This document shows, piece by piece, positions 5,818-7,355 of a stretch of DNA of 7,355 bases. This stretch comes from Gammaproteobacteria bacterium. GTDB taxonomy: Bacteria; Pseudomonadota; Gammaproteobacteria; Pseudomonadales; Cellvibrionaceae. Position 1 is the first letter of the stretch; each line of letters starts with the position of its first letter. The translations under genes were made by a program, and so were the position numbers. The notes beneath the pieces are model-generated. The model had not been told where the DNA came from. It was given only the letters and a program-made list of their open reading frames with translations, and made no database searches. The stretch spans positions 1-7,355 of the forward strand of contig JAGKWO010000089.1 of the NCBI GenBank assembly GCA_021151835.1, given 5' to 3'.

Positions 5818-5845
5818 ATGTTTATTCGTTTGCATGGATAAACAT
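5818..5845. repeat. AT-rich inverted repeat between the two REP-like elements
   Basis: ATGTTTAT (5818-5825) and ATAAACAT (5838-5845) are perfect 8-bp inverted arms around 12 nt. On the metF-coding strand the hairpin is not followed by a T tract. It may be part of the composite repeat structure or a binding site, and its function is unknown. Confidence 0.45.
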
Positions 5846-5865
5846 GAGCGCAAATTGAGAGTTCG

Positions 5866-5902
5866 TCATGTTGGGGTTCGTTCCTCACCCCAACCTACAT
5901 GA
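5866..5902 (-). repeat. REP-like element 2 (GTAG-headed, opposite orientation)
   Basis: On the minus strand this reads TCATG, then the unpaired TAGG including part of the GTAG motif, TTGGGG, an 11- to 12-nt loop, CCCCAA and CATGA. The arms 5866-5876 and 5888-5902 pair completely except for the bulged CCTA at 5894-5897. Its GTAGGTTGGGG is an exact inverted copy (11 bp) of that in element 1. Together with element 1 it forms a BIME-like inverted pair inside the ahcY-metF spacer, starting about 20 bp after the ahcY stop. Confidence 0.7.
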
Positions 5903-5922
5903 CCTGCCACAATCTACATCAA

Positions 5923-7311
5923 TTAATATTTATAAGAATCCGGCTTGAACGGACCTTCAACTTCCACGCCGATATACTCAGCTTGTTGCGTGGTAAGTTT
6001 GGTAATAACACCACCAAAACCTTCCACCATGTCTTTAGCCACTTCTTCATCAAGCTTCTTCGGCAATACACGCACGTACAAATGCTCGGCCTTTTCGTTA
6101 GCTGGCAGGTCAGCAAATTTGCGCTCGTATAAATAAATCTGTGCGAGTACCTGGTTGGCGAAAGAACCATCCATAATGCGCGATGGGTGACCGGTTGCAT
6201 TACCCAGATTCACCAGACGACCTTCCGATAACAAAATCAAATGATTGTTTGTGGCCTTGTCGCGGTAGATTTTATGCACTTGTGGTTTAACTTCTTCCCA
6301 TTCCCAGTTTTTGCGCATATAGGCAGTATCGATTTCGCTATCGAAGTGACCGATGTTGCAAACCACGGCACCATTTTTTAACGCACGCAACATGGAAGAG
6401 TCGCATACATTGACGTTGCCAGTGGTAGTCACAACCAGATCAGTAGTGCCGAGTACGATGTGATTGATATCTTCAAACTTGCCGGTGTTGATGCCGTTGT
6501 TGTATGGCGACACAACCTCAAAACCATCCATGCACGCTTGCATTGCGCAGATAGGATCGATCTCGGTCACTTTAACAATCATGCCTTCCTGGCGCAGTGA
6601 TGCCGCAGAACCTTTACCCACATCGCCATAACCAATAACCAATGCTTTTTTACCAGCGAGCAAATGGTCGGTGCCGCGCTTGATGGCATCATTCAAGCTG
6701 TGACGGCAACCGTATTTGTTGTCGTTTTTGCTTTTGGTCACGGCATCGTTGACGTTGATCGCCGGGACTTTCAACGTACCTTTTTTCAGCATGTCGAGCA
6801 GGCGATGAACACCGGTGGTTGTTTCTTCAGAAATACCGTGGATTTTGTCGAGCATGTGCGGATATTTTTCGTGGACGATTTGCGTTACATCGCCACCGTC
6901 ATCAAGGATCATGTTTGCATCCCAGACGTTGCCATCTTTGTTGATGGTTTGTTCAATACACCACCAGAATTCTTCTTCGGTTTCACCTTTCCACGCAAAT
7001 ACCGGAATACCGGCAGCGGCGATTGCAGCGGCAGCGTGATCCTGGGTAGAGAAAATATTACACGATGACCAGCGCACTTCTGCACCCAGGTCCACCAGTG
7101 TTTCAATCAACACGGCGGTTTGGATGGTCATGTGGATACAGCCGATAATTTTTGCATCGGCCAATGGTTTTGAATTTTTATATTTGCGACGCAGCGCCAT
7201 CAACGCTGGCATTTCGCCTTCAGCAATTTCAATTTCCTTGCGGCCCCAATGGGCATCTTTCGCAAATTCCTCGGCGGTTCTGGCGGCAACTTTGTAGTCG
7301 GTGAAGCTCAT
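5923..7311 (-). CDS. ahcY: Adenosylhomocysteinase (S-adenosylhomocysteine hydrolase)
   Basis: This 462-aa NAD-dependent cytoplasmic enzyme, usually a tetramer, hydrolyses S-adenosylhomocysteine to homocysteine and adenosine. It relieves product inhibition of methyltransferases and feeds homocysteine to methionine synthesis. Motifs in order are CIHMTIQTAVLIETL (58-72), WSSCNIFSTQDHAAAA (81-96), DDGGD (137-141), EETTTG (162-167) and VNDAVTKSKNDNKYGC (187-202), which carries the active-site Lys193, Asp197 and Cys202. The Rossmann glycine loop GYGDVGKG (227-234) follows, then NIGHFDSEID (319-328) and LGNATGHPSRIMDGSFANQ (369-387). The C-terminus GPFKPDSYKY keeps the Lys456 and Tyr460 that reach the NAD site of a neighbouring subunit. 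The extra length over the animal enzyme (432 aa) is the usual bacterial insertion. The ATG at 7311 has AGGAA 6 nt upstream. Only 44 bp of leader is in the window, so any SAH riboswitch upstream would be out of view. Confidence 0.97.
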   Translation of the reverse strand: MSFTDYKVAARTAEEFAKDAHWGRKEIEIAEGEMPALMALRRKYKNSKPLADAKIIGCIHMTIQTAVLIETLVDLGAEVRWSSCNIFSTQDHAAAAIAAAGIPVFAWKGETEEEFWWCIEQTINKDGNVWDANMILDDGGDVTQIVHEKYPHMLDKIHGISEETTTGVHRLLDMLKKGTLKVPAINVNDAVTKSKNDNKYGCRHSLNDAIKRGTDHLLAGKKALVIGYGDVGKGSAASLRQEGMIVKVTEIDPICAMQACMDGFEVVSPYNNGINTGKFEDINHIVLGTTDLVVTTTGNVNVCDSSMLRALKNGAVVCNIGHFDSEIDTAYMRKNWEWEEVKPQVHKIYRDKATNNHLILLSEGRLVNLGNATGHPSRIMDGSFANQVLAQIYLYERKFADLPANEKAEHLYVRVLPKKLDEEVAKDMVEGFGGVITKLTTQQAEYIGVEVEGPFKPDSYKY

Positions 7312-7355
7312 AATTTTTTCCTAAAATAAAATTGGTTTTTAACCCCCTCCCAACC

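Noticed and set aside
6664..7068. Long plus-strand frame opposite ahcY
   Set aside because: It is a shadow of the strongly supported ahcY coding frame, with no family resemblance or ribosome site.
7312..7355. SAH riboswitch upstream of ahcY
   Set aside because: Such riboswitches are known before ahcY in some proteobacteria, but only 44 bp of leader is present. It shows just an AT-rich stretch, a G-rich edge and the AGGAA site, so nothing can be assigned.

Overview
The window looks like a chromosomal segment of a gammaproteobacterium. The yicC and rph products align over their whole length with the gammaproteobacterial families, and the two genes are divergent as in enteric bacteria. AhcY is the longer bacterial form (462 aa) with a Pseudomonas-like C-terminal half. 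Codon use and the mixed housekeeping content suggest something near Cellvibrio or related marine/soil genera, but the genus is a guess. No plasmid, phage or CRISPR signature is visible.

Layout. Positions 2-178 (+) hold the last 58 codons of a protein with two YD-repeat-like motifs (RHS type). Positions 207-821 (-) encode a DUF1796 putative papain-like cysteine peptidase in visibly AT-richer DNA. Next come yicC (918-1787, -) and rph (1972-2694, +), diverging from a 184-bp spacer. Downstream of rph is a secreted DUF4424 protein (2757-3815, +). It converges on a small TonB-like energy transducer (3855-4451, -), and a strong minus-strand terminator lies between the two. The 430-bp gap 4452-4881 is not empty. 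Read in the minus direction it holds the metF stop, a ~150-bp GC-rich inverted-repeat element, a likely intrinsic terminator, a candidate tonB promoter and a small inverted repeat at the predicted start of the tonB message. The right side is metF (4882-5730, -) preceded by ahcY (5923-7311, -), with a 192-bp spacer carrying two REP-like elements headed by GTAG, in opposite orientation.

Functionally, ahcY and metF form a methyl-cycle unit. AhcY releases homocysteine from S-adenosylhomocysteine, and MetF supplies the 5-methyl-tetrahydrofolate that remethylates homocysteine to methionine. YicC and RNase PH are both RNA-processing enzymes. The TonB-like and DUF4424 proteins belong to the cell envelope.

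I found no clearly new system. The observations most worth checking are the inverted-repeat element lying between metF and its terminator, the GTAG/REP pair reaching metF's translation start, and the AT-rich DUF1796 gene beside a YD-repeat tail.
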